This document shows, one piece after another, positions 56,670 to 64,000 of a DNA stretch of 64,000 bases. Position numbers and translations under genes: made by a program. Each line of letters opens with the position of its first letter. Within the stretch, counting starts at the first letter, position 1. The DNA is from Acidaminococcus timonensis (GTDB lineage Bacteria > Bacillota > Negativicutes > Acidaminococcales > Acidaminococcaceae). The notes beneath the pieces were generated by a model. The model did not search any database, was not told where the DNA came from, and saw only the letters and a program-made list of their open reading frames with translations. The stretch covers positions 992,001 to 1,056,000 of the forward strand of contig NZ_FNWH01000006.1 of the NCBI RefSeq assembly GCF_900106585.1, read 5' to 3'.

Positions 56670-57511
56670 TCTTCTTCCGCCTCTTTTCTGGCTTCCCGCA
56701 TGATCCGGATTTCTTCGGCATACCCATCCAGATCATTGGGGGTTTCCAGGATAAAGGGCAGTTTCCGCAGGGCCGGATGGTTCACCACGTTTTTCAGGGC
56801 CGGCAGGCCGATCATCCCCTGCCCCAGTTTCTCGTGCCGGTCTTTGGCCGCACCCAGGGGATTCTTGCTGTCGTTCAGATGGATGGCCTTCAGCTTTTCC
56901 AGCCCCACCACGTCATCGAATTCCTGCAGCACCCCGTCCAGGTCGTGGACGATATCGTAGCCACCGTCCCAGACGTGGCAGGTATCCAGGCAGATGCCCA
57001 CTTTTTCCGGATGTTCCAGCCGGTCCAGGATGGCCCGCAGTTCCCCGAAATTCCGGCCCATTTCCGTCCCCTTCCCCGCCATGGTCTCCAGCAGCAGCGT
57101 GGTATGCATGGCCGGATCGATGATCTGGTTCAGGATCTCCCCGATGAGCACAATGCCGGTCTGGCTGCCCTGGCCCAGGTGGTTGCCCGGATGCATGTTG
57201 TAATAGTTGCCGGGCAGGGCCTCCATTTTGCGCAGGTCGTCGGCCAATGTCTCACGGGCGAACTCCCGCACATGGGGTTTGCTGGAGCAGGGGTTCAGGG
57301 TATAGGGAGCATGGGCCACCAGGGGGACGGCCCGGTTGGGTGTCCACAGTTCCCGAAAGGCGGCCACGTCGGCCGGATCGGTCTCCCTGGCCTTGCTGCC
57401 CCGGGGATTGCGGGTGAAAAAGGCAAAGGTATCCGCCCCGATGCTGAGCGCGGTCCTCCCCATGGCCGCAAACCCCTTGCTGCTGGACAGGTGACATCCG
57501 ATATGTAACAT
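56666..57511 (-). CDS. nfo: Deoxyribonuclease IV (AP endonuclease)
   Basis: A 281-residue endonuclease IV that cuts DNA at abasic sites. It starts MLHIGCHLSSSKGFAAMGRT and has the metal-site pieces FFTRNPRGSK, NYYNMHPGNHLGQGSQTGIV, LLLETMAGKGTEMGRNFGEL, VGICLDTCHVWDGGYDI, HLNDSKNPLGAAKDRHEKLG and FILETPNDL. I start at 57511 because this is the family start; the frame extends upstream through repeat DNA. It is first in an operon with thiT. Confidence 0.95.
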   Translation of the reverse strand: MLHIGCHLSSSKGFAAMGRTALSIGADTFAFFTRNPRGSKARETDPADVAAFRELWTPNRAVPLVAHAPYTLNPCSSKPHVREFARETLADDLRKMEALPGNYYNMHPGNHLGQGSQTGIVLIGEILNQIIDPAMHTTLLLETMAGKGTEMGRNFGELRAILDRLEHPEKVGICLDTCHVWDGGYDIVHDLDGVLQEFDDVVGLEKLKAIHLNDSKNPLGAAKDRHEKLGQGMIGLPALKNVVNHPALRKLPFILETPNDLDGYAEEIRIMREARKEAEEE

Positions 57512-57554
57512 AAACAGGATCCTTTCTAAGATAACAACGCACTGTACAATAAAT

Positions 57555-57664
57555 TCGTAGGGGCTACCCGTCAGGGGAGCCCGAACCCAGGTCGCCCAGA
57601 GGGCCAACCGGTTATCTCGTACCTGGGAACGGACGTCCCTTATGGGCCGTCCCTACGCATTTCT
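57555..57664. repeat. Family B palindromic repeat (full)
   Basis: CGTAGGGGCTACCCGTCAGG and GGAGCCCGAACCCAGGTCG, then CCTGGGAACGGACGTCCCTT and ATGGGCCGTCCCTACGCA. It is the reverse-complement counterpart of 43597-43706 with a different spacer. Confidence 0.8.
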
Positions 57665-57688
57665 TTCGTACATCCGATATATTCCTTA

Positions 57689-59023
57689 TTATTTCGCACT
57701 GTTGGTGAAGTCATAGGGCAGTTCGATGATGAACCGCATGCCCTTGCCTTCGGCGTTGTCCGCCTTGATCAGGCCTCCCAGCAGGTGTACCAGGCGGTGG
57801 GTCACCACCAGCCCCAGACCTCCGTGGACCTTGGCACTGCCCACCTGCCGGGTCAGCTCAAAGGGCAGGAACACTTTGTCCACCATATTCTGGGGCATCT
57901 TCATGCCCGCACACAGCACGGTGAACTCCATGCACACCTTTTTGTTCTTCACCAGCTTCTGGCGCACGGCGCACAGCACCCGCTGCCCCTTCTCCGTAAA
58001 CAGCAGCGCATTGGTCAGGAGGTTCAGCAGCACCTGTTCCAGCCGTTTCTCGTCTCCCACCAGATGGGTGTACAGCAACGGTTCCACATTGCAGGAATAG
58101 GAAATTCCCCGCTTGGCCGCCTCTTTCTGGAACAGAGCGTTCATTTTTTCCAGGGTTTTGTCCACGTCAAAGGCTTCGCTGCGGGTTTCCAGGGTCCCGT
58201 TTTCCATGTCGGACAGTTCCTTCACGTCTTCGATCATGCTCATCAGGTACCGCACTTTGCTCTGGCTCTGCTCCATGTATTCCTTCCGCCGGTCCGGGTC
58301 CACTTCCCCCTCGGTCAACGTCAGATTGCCCATGATGTCCCGCAGGGCTTCCCGGGTATCCTGGCTGATCCGGTTCAGAAATTCCGCCTTGGCCTGGACG
58401 GCCTCTCTGGCCTGATCCCTGTCCTGGCTCAGCCGGGCCCGTTTTTCCATCTCAGCGCCCCGGGTGTCGTTCACATCCCGCTTCAGCAGCAGGCAGCTGC
58501 GGGTATGGATGGCGTCCTTCTTCACGCCCTGGAACAGGATGGATTTCCAGTGCCAGGTCCCGTCTGCTGCTTTTTCCCGGGCGGTGAATTCCACAGGCTG
58601 GCAGGTCTTCATGGCCTTTTCCAGATACCCTTTCAGCACCTCTTCCGGGTACTTGGCCGCATCTTCCGGCAGCAGGGGGCCGATCAGGTCGCTGAGGCTG
58701 TCGATGTCCCGTTCCTGGATTTCCAGCCGGCCATCCCGGAAATGGTACCGGTAGGCTTTCTGTTTCTTCCAGTCCACGTCTTCCAGACTGTCATAGGTAT
58801 CGCACAGGTGGCTGATCATGCCGCTGATCTGATAGGTCAGCCGCCGCTGCCGGCGCAACTGGTGCACCCGGAACCGGTAGGCGATCAGCAGCAGGACGAA
58901 AATGCCCGCCATCACTTCCATGCCGGTACGGACAAAAGGCAGGGAGGGAACCTGGTCCATGCCTCCCAGCAGAATCGTCTTCCAGCCTTCCAATTGCTCC
59001 ATCAGGGTCTTCAAGATTTCCAT
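57689..59023 (-). CDS. Histidine-kinase-like membrane protein lacking the phospho-acceptor His
   Basis: A 444-residue protein with one N-terminal membrane helix (VMAGIFVLLLIAYRF), a PAS-like region (about 90-195, GTWHWKSILFQGVKKDAIH) and a kinase-like half. The dimerisation helix reads KAEFLNRISQDTREALRDIM where kinases have SHExRTPL, so Gln replaces His. The ATPase domain keeps an N box (LEQVLLNLLTNALLFT) and GGLGLVVTHRLVHLLGG, but the G1 box is VLCAGMKMPQ, without the Asp. It probably cannot autophosphorylate by the normal route and may be a sensor that acts by contact. It follows ctpA by 18 bp; no response regulator is nearby. Confidence 0.85.
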   Translation of the reverse strand: MEILKTLMEQLEGWKTILLGGMDQVPSLPFVRTGMEVMAGIFVLLLIAYRFRVHQLRRQRRLTYQISGMISHLCDTYDSLEDVDWKKQKAYRYHFRDGRLEIQERDIDSLSDLIGPLLPEDAAKYPEEVLKGYLEKAMKTCQPVEFTAREKAADGTWHWKSILFQGVKKDAIHTRSCLLLKRDVNDTRGAEMEKRARLSQDRDQAREAVQAKAEFLNRISQDTREALRDIMGNLTLTEGEVDPDRRKEYMEQSQSKVRYLMSMIEDVKELSDMENGTLETRSEAFDVDKTLEKMNALFQKEAAKRGISYSCNVEPLLYTHLVGDEKRLEQVLLNLLTNALLFTEKGQRVLCAVRQKLVKNKKVCMEFTVLCAGMKMPQNMVDKVFLPFELTRQVGSAKVHGGLGLVVTHRLVHLLGGLIKADNAEGKGMRFIIELPYDFTNSAK

Positions 59024-59041
59024 GTTCCACGCTCCTTGCCG

Positions 59042-60193
59042 TTAGTTGTTCTGCAGCTGGCTGCGCAGGTATGCTTCTGCCGCCTGCAGCTGGTTCGTGC
59101 CTTCTTCGTCGGTGGCCTCCACCACCTGGTCGGGGGTGATGCCCACCTTGTCGATGCTGCGGCCGCTGGGGGTGTAGTACCTGGCCACCGTCAGCTTCAC
59201 CGCCGTCTTGTTGCTCAGCAGGAAAATGTTCTGCACCACGCCCTTGCCATAGGTCTTCCCCCCGAACAGTCTGCCGGAACCGGTGTCCTGGATCGCGCCG
59301 GACACAATTTCCGCCGCACTGGCAGTGCCATGGTTGACCAGCACCGCCAGTGGGAATCCCACCGATTCCAGGGTGGAGCTTTCGGTCTGGGTGTTGCCGT
59401 CCTTGTCGGTGACCGAAACGATGGGGCCTTTGGGCACCAGGTACCGGGCCACACCCACGCCGCTTTCCAGCAGGCCTCCGGGGTTATCCCGCAGGTCCAG
59501 CACCAGGGCTTCCATGCCCTGATCCTTCAGTTCCTGGAGTTTGGTGCCGAAATCCCTTGCGGTATCTTCATTGAAATTGGTCACCCGGATATACCCGATA
59601 TGTCCCTCATCCATGCGCCCGTAAACGCTCTTCAGTTTGATGTCGCTGCGGGTCACAGTGATGTCCTTTGGCTCCTCGTTCCCTCGTTGCAGGGTCAGGG
59701 TCACCTGGGAACCATCTTCGCCCCGGATCTGCTTCACCACCTGGTTCAGGTTCTGGCCGGAAAGATCATTGCCGTCGATCTTCAGCAGGATATCCCCGGC
59801 TTTGATCCCGGCCTGGAAGGCCGGTGTATCCTCAATGGGCGAAACCACCACGAACCGGCCGTCCTTCTGCTGGCCCATGACCATGCCCACCCCGCCGAAA
59901 TGGCCTTCGGTCATGGTGGAGAGGGCCGCAAAATCCTGGTTGTCCAGGTAGGACGAATAGGGATCGTTCAAAACTTTGACCATGCCTTTCAGTGCCCCGT
60001 CATAAATGGCTTTCCGATCGGTTTCCCCTACATAATGACGCTGGATCAGATGCATGGTCCGGACGATCTGGAAAAGGGCACCCGGATCTCCGATCCAGTC
60101 TTTTATCAAATAATAGGTCCCTCCGCTGAAAACACCCAGCGAAAGGAAGAATACTCCCAGCATCTGGGGAGCTGTATATTTCTTTTTAAACAT
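59042..60193 (-). CDS. ctpA: C-terminal processing protease (S41, CtpA-like)
   Basis: A 383-residue periplasmic protease held by an N-terminal membrane helix (MLGVFFLSLGVFSGGTYYLI). It has a PDZ domain (about 100-180, GVGMVMGQQKDGRFVVVSPI, AGIKAGDILLKIDGNDL) and the S41 catalytic domain: NPGGLLESGV, VNHGTASAAEIVSGAI (Ser near 294) and GGKTYGKGVVQNIF (Lys near 318). It cleaves proteins near their C-termini, often in peptidoglycan remodelling. It follows envC after a repeat-filled gap of 144 bp. ATG at 60193 follows GAAGGAGAACC. Confidence 0.95.
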   Translation of the reverse strand: MFKKKYTAPQMLGVFFLSLGVFSGGTYYLIKDWIGDPGALFQIVRTMHLIQRHYVGETDRKAIYDGALKGMVKVLNDPYSSYLDNQDFAALSTMTEGHFGGVGMVMGQQKDGRFVVVSPIEDTPAFQAGIKAGDILLKIDGNDLSGQNLNQVVKQIRGEDGSQVTLTLQRGNEEPKDITVTRSDIKLKSVYGRMDEGHIGYIRVTNFNEDTARDFGTKLQELKDQGMEALVLDLRDNPGGLLESGVGVARYLVPKGPIVSVTDKDGNTQTESSTLESVGFPLAVLVNHGTASAAEIVSGAIQDTGSGRLFGGKTYGKGVVQNIFLLSNKTAVKLTVARYYTPSGRSIDKVGITPDQVVEATDEEGTNQLQAAEAYLRSQLQNN

Positions 60194-60209
60194 GGTTCTC
60201 CTTCATTCA

Positions 60210-60335
60210 GGAAATTGTATCCCCCTGAAAGGGGGAAAGACCCGCTTGGCGGGTAGGGGGTCTTACACCAGTTATATGACCCACCATCCATTCGGATGGT
60301 CCCCCCTTCCCTTTCAGGGAAGGACAAACACCAGT
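60210..60335. repeat. Family A hairpin repeat, single unit
   Basis: CCCCCTGAAAGGGGG, ACCCGCTTGGCGGGT, the arm ACCATCC-ATTC-GGATGGT (60283-60300) and CCTTCCCTTTCAGGGAAGG. Confidence 0.85.
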
Positions 60336-60337
60336 CC

Positions 60338-61471
60338 CTACGGCAGATACTGCAGCGGGCTGGTCACTTCGCCGTGGACACGGACCTCAAAATGGCAGTG
60401 GGGACCGGTGGAATTGCCGGTGCTGCCGGCCAGGGCAATGGTTTCTCCCTTGCCCACCTGCTGGCCCTCGCTGACCGTAATGGAAGAGTTATGCCCGTAC
60501 AGGGTCACCAGGCCGCCCCCGTGGTCGATCATAACCGCGTTGCCGTAGCCGCCCATCCAGCCGGCGTACACCACGGTGCCGCTGTCCGCTGCATGGACCG
60601 GTTCTCCATAATCGGCGCCGATGTCCAGCCCTGCGTGGAAGATCTGGGTCCCCCAGATGGGATGCACCCGCCAGCCGAAAGGCGACGTGATTTCCCCGTT
60701 GACCGGCCACATGAACTGACCGGTCCCGTGGGCCTGGGCCGCCAGACGGCCCTCTTCCTCCATACGCTGGATCATGGCCGTGATTTCCTGGCTGTTGCGC
60801 TGCAGTTCCTCATACTCTGCATCCAGTCTGGCTTTCTCCGCCAGGGCCTGTTCGTACAGGGCCTGCCGTTCCACCGTCTTCTGGGCGATGACCTTCTGCT
60901 CAGCGGCCGCTTCCCCGTGGATGGCCTCCAGTTCCCGCCGGTTGTCGTCCAGGACGGCTTTCTGCTGCTCCAGGGCCGTTTTCTGGCTCTGCAGGGTTTC
61001 GATCAGTTTGAAGTCCCGGCGGATCACCCGCTGGAGCAGGTACATCCGGGAGGCAAAATCCCGGAAATCCGTGGACCCCAGCAGCACATCCAGGTAGTTC
61101 ACCTGGCCGTTTTCGTAGATATCCCGCAGGCGCTTTTCGTAGACCTTCCGGGTCTTGTTGTAATCGGCTTCCTTGGCTTTCAGGGCCGCCTGGTTCTGAC
61201 GGATCCTGATCTCCAGGGCATGCTGCCGGCCCTCTATCTCAGCCAGCTTCCGTTTGGCTTCCGCCAGCTGGTTCTGGGCAGCCACCAGCCGTTCCACGGC
61301 ATTGCCGATTTCCTGTTTTTTCTGTTCCCGCTGGGCATCCTTGGCGTCCATCTGCTGCTGGATCTCCTCCAGCTCCGCCTTCTTCTCCTCGATGGATTCG
61401 GCCCAGGTCACCGGTGCCGACAGCTGGGCGCCCAGCAATACCGCCGCCAGGGCGGCTGCACATGTCTTCAT
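60338..61471 (-). CDS. Murein hydrolase activator EnvC-like, M23 domain
   Basis: A 377-residue exported protein. After a signal peptide (MKTCAAALAAVLLGAQLSAP) come two long coiled-coil stretches (about 25-230, EEKKAELEEIQQQMDAKDAQ) and a C-terminal LytM/M23 domain (about 255-375, GWRVHPIWGTQIFHAGLDIG, DSGTVVYAGWMGGYGNAVMI, DHGGGLVTLYGHNSSI). This is the EnvC layout, in which the coiled coil is driven by FtsEX and the M23 domain activates or cleaves peptidoglycan. It follows ftsX by 11 bp, which strengthens the link. I start at 61471, behind TAGGAGGCGGCCGG. Confidence 0.92.
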   Translation of the reverse strand: MKTCAAALAAVLLGAQLSAPVTWAESIEEKKAELEEIQQQMDAKDAQREQKKQEIGNAVERLVAAQNQLAEAKRKLAEIEGRQHALEIRIRQNQAALKAKEADYNKTRKVYEKRLRDIYENGQVNYLDVLLGSTDFRDFASRMYLLQRVIRRDFKLIETLQSQKTALEQQKAVLDDNRRELEAIHGEAAAEQKVIAQKTVERQALYEQALAEKARLDAEYEELQRNSQEITAMIQRMEEEGRLAAQAHGTGQFMWPVNGEITSPFGWRVHPIWGTQIFHAGLDIGADYGEPVHAADSGTVVYAGWMGGYGNAVMIDHGGGLVTLYGHNSSITVSEGQQVGKGETIALAGSTGNSTGPHCHFEVRVHGEVTSPLQYLP

Positions 61472-61482
61472 CCGGCCGCCTC

Positions 61483-62370
61483 CTATACATCCAGGAATTT
61501 CCGCAGGGAAATGCTGCTGCCCAGGGCCCCGATCAGGGTCCCCACCAGCACCAGCACCCCGCACAGATAGCCCATGGTGGGCCAGGCGGGCAGCATGGGG
61601 AAGAAGGCCAGGGTGGCGTAGATCCGGGTCAGGATGGCCGTATACCCCTGGTACAGGGCCAGGTCGGCAATGGCGGCCCCGATGAGCCCCATGAGCATCC
61701 CCTCCAGCAGGAAGGGCCAGCGGATGAACCAGTCAGTGGCTCCCACGTACTTCATGATGTTCACTTCCCGCCGCCGGGCAAACACGGTGATGCGGATGGT
61801 ATTGCTGATGATGAACAGGGTGGCCACGGCCAATAGAGCGATCAGCAGCACACCGCCGATCCGCAGCACCCGGGTCAGCTGGAACAGGTGGGTCACCACC
61901 TCCTGACCGAACTTGGCCGTCTCCACGCCGGGCAGCTGCTGCAGCTGGGGCACCAGGCCGGGAATCCGCTCCGGCGTATCCACCTGGATCTCAAAAGAAG
62001 CCGGGAAGGGGTTGTCCTGTCCCAGGGCATCCAGCAGTTTCTGCTGGTCCCCCAGCCGGGACTTGAATTCCTGCAGGGCCTGCTCCTTGGTCACCGGCTT
62101 CACCTGCACGATGCCCTCGGTGCTTTTCAGCACCTTCTCCACCTGCTTCAGCTGTTCGGCCGTAGCCTTGTCCTGCATGTAGACGGTGACCTGCACCTGG
62201 CTTTCCAGCTGACGGGCCAGGTTGTTCACATTCAGCACCATGGTGAGGAACATGCCCAGTACCAGCAGGGACAGGGCTACCGTGCTGATGGAGGCGATGG
62301 TCATCAGGGAGTTCCGCTTGAAAGAGGTCAAGGTTTCTTTGATGTAATACCATTTCGTACTAAACTTCAT
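61483..62370 (-). CDS. ftsX: Cell division permease FtsX
   Basis: A 295-residue membrane protein. TM1 (TIASISTVALSLLVLGMFLT) is followed by a periplasmic loop (about 45-165) that binds the hydrolase partner, then three more helices including GGVLLIALLAVATLFIISNT and AAIADLALYQGYTAIL. IRITVFARRREVNIMKYVGA is the coupling segment facing FtsE. It works with FtsE to control murein hydrolases at the septum. The start at 62370 overlaps the ftsE end by 11 bp. Confidence 0.95.
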   Translation of the reverse strand: MKFSTKWYYIKETLTSFKRNSLMTIASISTVALSLLVLGMFLTMVLNVNNLARQLESQVQVTVYMQDKATAEQLKQVEKVLKSTEGIVQVKPVTKEQALQEFKSRLGDQQKLLDALGQDNPFPASFEIQVDTPERIPGLVPQLQQLPGVETAKFGQEVVTHLFQLTRVLRIGGVLLIALLAVATLFIISNTIRITVFARRREVNIMKYVGATDWFIRWPFLLEGMLMGLIGAAIADLALYQGYTAILTRIYATLAFFPMLPAWPTMGYLCGVLVLVGTLIGALGSSISLRKFLDV

Positions 62371-63046
62371 ACCCGTAAACTCCTTTGCGGTCATCCCGGA
62401 CAATGCGCCCGTTTTCCAGGGCGATCACCCGTTTCTGCATATAGTCCACCATGGTCTTGTCGTGGGTGGCCATGATGATGGTGGTGCCGTTGGCATTGAT
62501 CTGGGAAAAGATGTTCATGATTTCCATACTGGTTTCCGGATCCAGGTTGCCGGTGGGTTCGTCAGCGATCACCAGCAGCGGGTCGTTGACGATGGCCCGG
62601 GCAATGGCGATCCGCTGCTGTTCCCCGCCGCTCATCTCGCCGGGATAGGCATCGCCCCGGTCCTTCAGGCCCACCAGTTCCAGCACTTCCTCCACCCGCC
62701 GGCGGATCTTATGGCTGGGTGCCTCGATCACCTGCATGGCAAAGGCCACGTTCTCGTAGGCGGTACGGTTGTTTAGGAGACGGAAATCCTGGAACACGAT
62801 GCCCAGCTGCCGGCGCAGGTATGGGATATCCCGCCGTTTCAGCTTCATCACGTCCACCCCGTCCACGAAGATCTGGCCGCTGGTGGGTTCGATTTCCCGG
62901 GAGATCAGCCGGATGAAGGTGCTTTTTCCGGCGCCGCTGGGGCCTACCAGGAACACGAATTCCCCGGCTTTGATTTCAACATTGATGTCTTCCAGGGCGA
63001 CAGACCCCCCCGGATAGATCTTTCCTGCATGACGCATTTCCAGCAT
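62360..63046 (-). CDS. ftsE: Cell division ATP-binding protein FtsE
   Basis: A 228-residue ABC ATPase. Walker A is [16 protein letters not shown] (about 36-43), the signature [16 protein letters not shown], Walker [14 protein letters not shown], and the H-loop [15 protein letters not shown]. It begins [20 protein letters not shown] as FtsE does. It powers FtsX, and through it EnvC-type activators. I start at 63046, behind AGGAGGATTGTTTCC; the frame upstream overlaps csaB. Confidence 0.97.
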   Translation of the reverse strand: MLEMRHAGKIYPGGSVALEDINVEIKAGEFVFLVGPSGAGKSTFIRLISREIEPTSGQIFVDGVDVMKLKRRDIPYLRRQLGIVFQDFRLLNNRTAYENVAFAMQVIEAPSHKIRRRVEEVLELVGLKDRGDAYPGEMSGGEQQRIAIARAIVNDPLLVIADEPTGNLDPETSMEIMNIFSQINANGTTIIMATHDKTMVDYMQKRVIALENGRIVRDDRKGVYGYEV

Positions 63047-63059
63047 GGAAACAATCCTC

Positions 63060-64000
63060 CTACTTGTTTTGGATAAGGGCAAGGGCCCGGCCGATGTTGG
63101 CCTGGGCTTCCTGCCGCAGAGCCCGGATCTGGTCCCGGCGCTGCCGGCCGTCTTCCTGCCACAGCCGGCGGGCCTGCTCCACCAGTTCATCCGCCGTCAC
63201 CCGGCCGATGGTATCCACCACATCGCCTTTCATGCCGTCCACGAACCGGTCCACTTTGGGATCGTAGGAAATGGCCATGAAGGGCACATCGTTCAAAGCG
63301 GCAAATACCAGGGCGTGGAGCCGCATGCCGATCAGCAGGTGGAAATTGCAGATCAGGTCCTGGTACTGCTGGGTGGAACATTTCTGTTCCAGGATGAACA
63401 CGTTCTTCTGATGCTGCATCTGATTCCGCACCTGGGCGGACAGTTCAGCATCTGCCGGGAACTGCAGGGGCACAAACAGGATCTGGGCTCCGAACTCCTG
63501 CTGCAGCCGGTCTGCCGCCCGGGCGAATTCCCGGGTGAACCGTTTCTCCCCTTTCCAGTGGCGCAGCGCCAGCCCCACCACCGGACGGTCCAGGTCCAGG
63601 CCCAATTGCCTGAGCAGACCGGCGCCGGCGTCCTTCCGGCCCACCGGCAGGGAGAACACCGCATCGCTGGTCACATGGATGGTGGCCGGGTCGAAGCCCA
63701 TGGAGCTGAGATCCTCCAGGGAACCGTCGTCCCGCACGGTGATCAGATCCGCTTTTTGACAGACCAGCCGGGTCAGGAAACGGCTGAACCGCCCCCGGAT
63801 GGGGCCGATGCCTTGGGCAAAGAGCATAATCTTCTTCCCCAGGAGGCCGGCCAGGCCGATGATGGACAGATAATAATAAAGGCTCATGCGGCTGGTCACA
63901 TTCTGCAGCAGGCTGCCGCCCCCCGAAAGGAGCAGGTCCGTACCTGCCATCGCCCGCAGGATGCCCCACAAGTTGAACCGATGGATGGCCTTTACCGGAT
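63060..64000 (-). CDS. csaB: Polysaccharide pyruvyl transferase CsaB, partial
   Basis: At least 313 residues, open at the window edge. The protein matches CsaB-type transferases: DLLLSGGGSLLQNVTSRMSL, GKKIMLFAQGIGPIRGRFSR, ITVRDDGSLEDLSSMGF, VTSDAVFSLPVGR, and HLLIGMRLHALVFAALNDVP near the end. CsaB adds ketal-pyruvate to a cell-wall polysaccharide, the usual anchor for SLH-domain surface proteins. The stop codon overlaps the ribosome site region of ftsE (14 bp gap), so csaB-ftsE-ftsX-envC are one transcript. The start lies outside the window. Confidence 0.92.
   Translation of the reverse strand, partial: PVKAIHRFNLWGILRAMAGTDLLLSGGGSLLQNVTSRMSLYYYLSIIGLAGLLGKKIMLFAQGIGPIRGRFSRFLTRLVCQKADLITVRDDGSLEDLSSMGFDPATIHVTSDAVFSLPVGRKDAGAGLLRQLGLDLDRPVVGLALRHWKGEKRFTREFARAADRLQQEFGAQILFVPLQFPADAELSAQVRNQMQHQKNVFILEQKCSTQQYQDLICNFHLLIGMRLHALVFAALNDVPFMAISYDPKVDRFVDGMKGDVVDTIGRVTADELVEQARRLWQEDGRQRRDQIRALRQEAQANIGRALALIQNK

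Noticed and set aside
57512-57688. TPP riboswitch upstream of nfo-thiT
   Set aside because: The leader is filled by a family B repeat; I see no CTGAGA-type thi-box sequence.

Overview
The window looks like a chromosomal segment of a diderm Firmicute (class Negativicutes), most likely an Acidaminococcus-like anaerobe. Three things point there: Firmicute-style gene order and RNA control (infC-rpmI-rplT with a leader, a T-box, a ZTP riboswitch, a standalone AICAR transformylase) combined with outer-membrane proteins (two YadA-type trimeric autotransporters, an OmpA-type stator protein); an electron-transfer flavoprotein pair; and moderately high GC with strong AGGAGG ribosome sites. The species cannot be fixed from sequence alone.

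Layout. 1-5.9 kb: a hisD start cut by the edge, an array of hairpin repeats, a MerR-type regulator with an unusual C-terminal domain, an M20 amidohydrolase and etfBA. 5.9-22.2 kb: a defence island, all on the minus strand. Its transcription order is hsdM, a half-size hsdS, an IS3-family element, hsdR, a tyrosine recombinase, then a compact zorA-zorB-zorC-zorD operon that I identify as a type I Zorya anti-phage system (proton-channel motor, peptidoglycan-binding stator, EH-signature protein, SNF2 helicase). A 16-bp perfect inverted repeat flanks the recombinase, and its 12-bp core recurs inside hsdS, suggesting past or present site-specific shuffling of the specificity gene. 22.4-23.3 kb: a small HTH gene and a short phage-type replication protein. 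23.6-34.7 kb: two large trimeric autotransporter adhesins with matching promoters and signal peptides. Both carry a coiled-coil tail beyond the beta-barrel.

35-64 kb is mostly housekeeping: mgtE, rlmI-like methyltransferase, MBL hydrolase, sfsA, metQ-like lipoprotein, malic enzyme, phosphodiesterase/rdgB, a CofE-like ligase operon, tRNA-Arg(CCG), leuA behind a T-box, AICAR transformylase behind a ZTP riboswitch, a radical SAM activase, an IS200-type transposase, rpsO, an HD hydrolase, infC-rpmI-rplT, nfo-thiT, and a cell-envelope cluster csaB-ftsE-ftsX-envC-ctpA ending in a histidine-kinase-like protein that has lost its phospho-acceptor histidine.

Intergenic DNA is unusually rich in repeats. 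Family A is a multi-hairpin unit of about 160-250 bp, present singly or in arrays at eight places, with compensatory base changes in one stem. Family B is a smaller GC-rich palindromic repeat at four places. A 7-bp tandem repeat occurs at two places. These, the Zorya operon and the recombinase/hsdS arrangement are the main points for follow-up.
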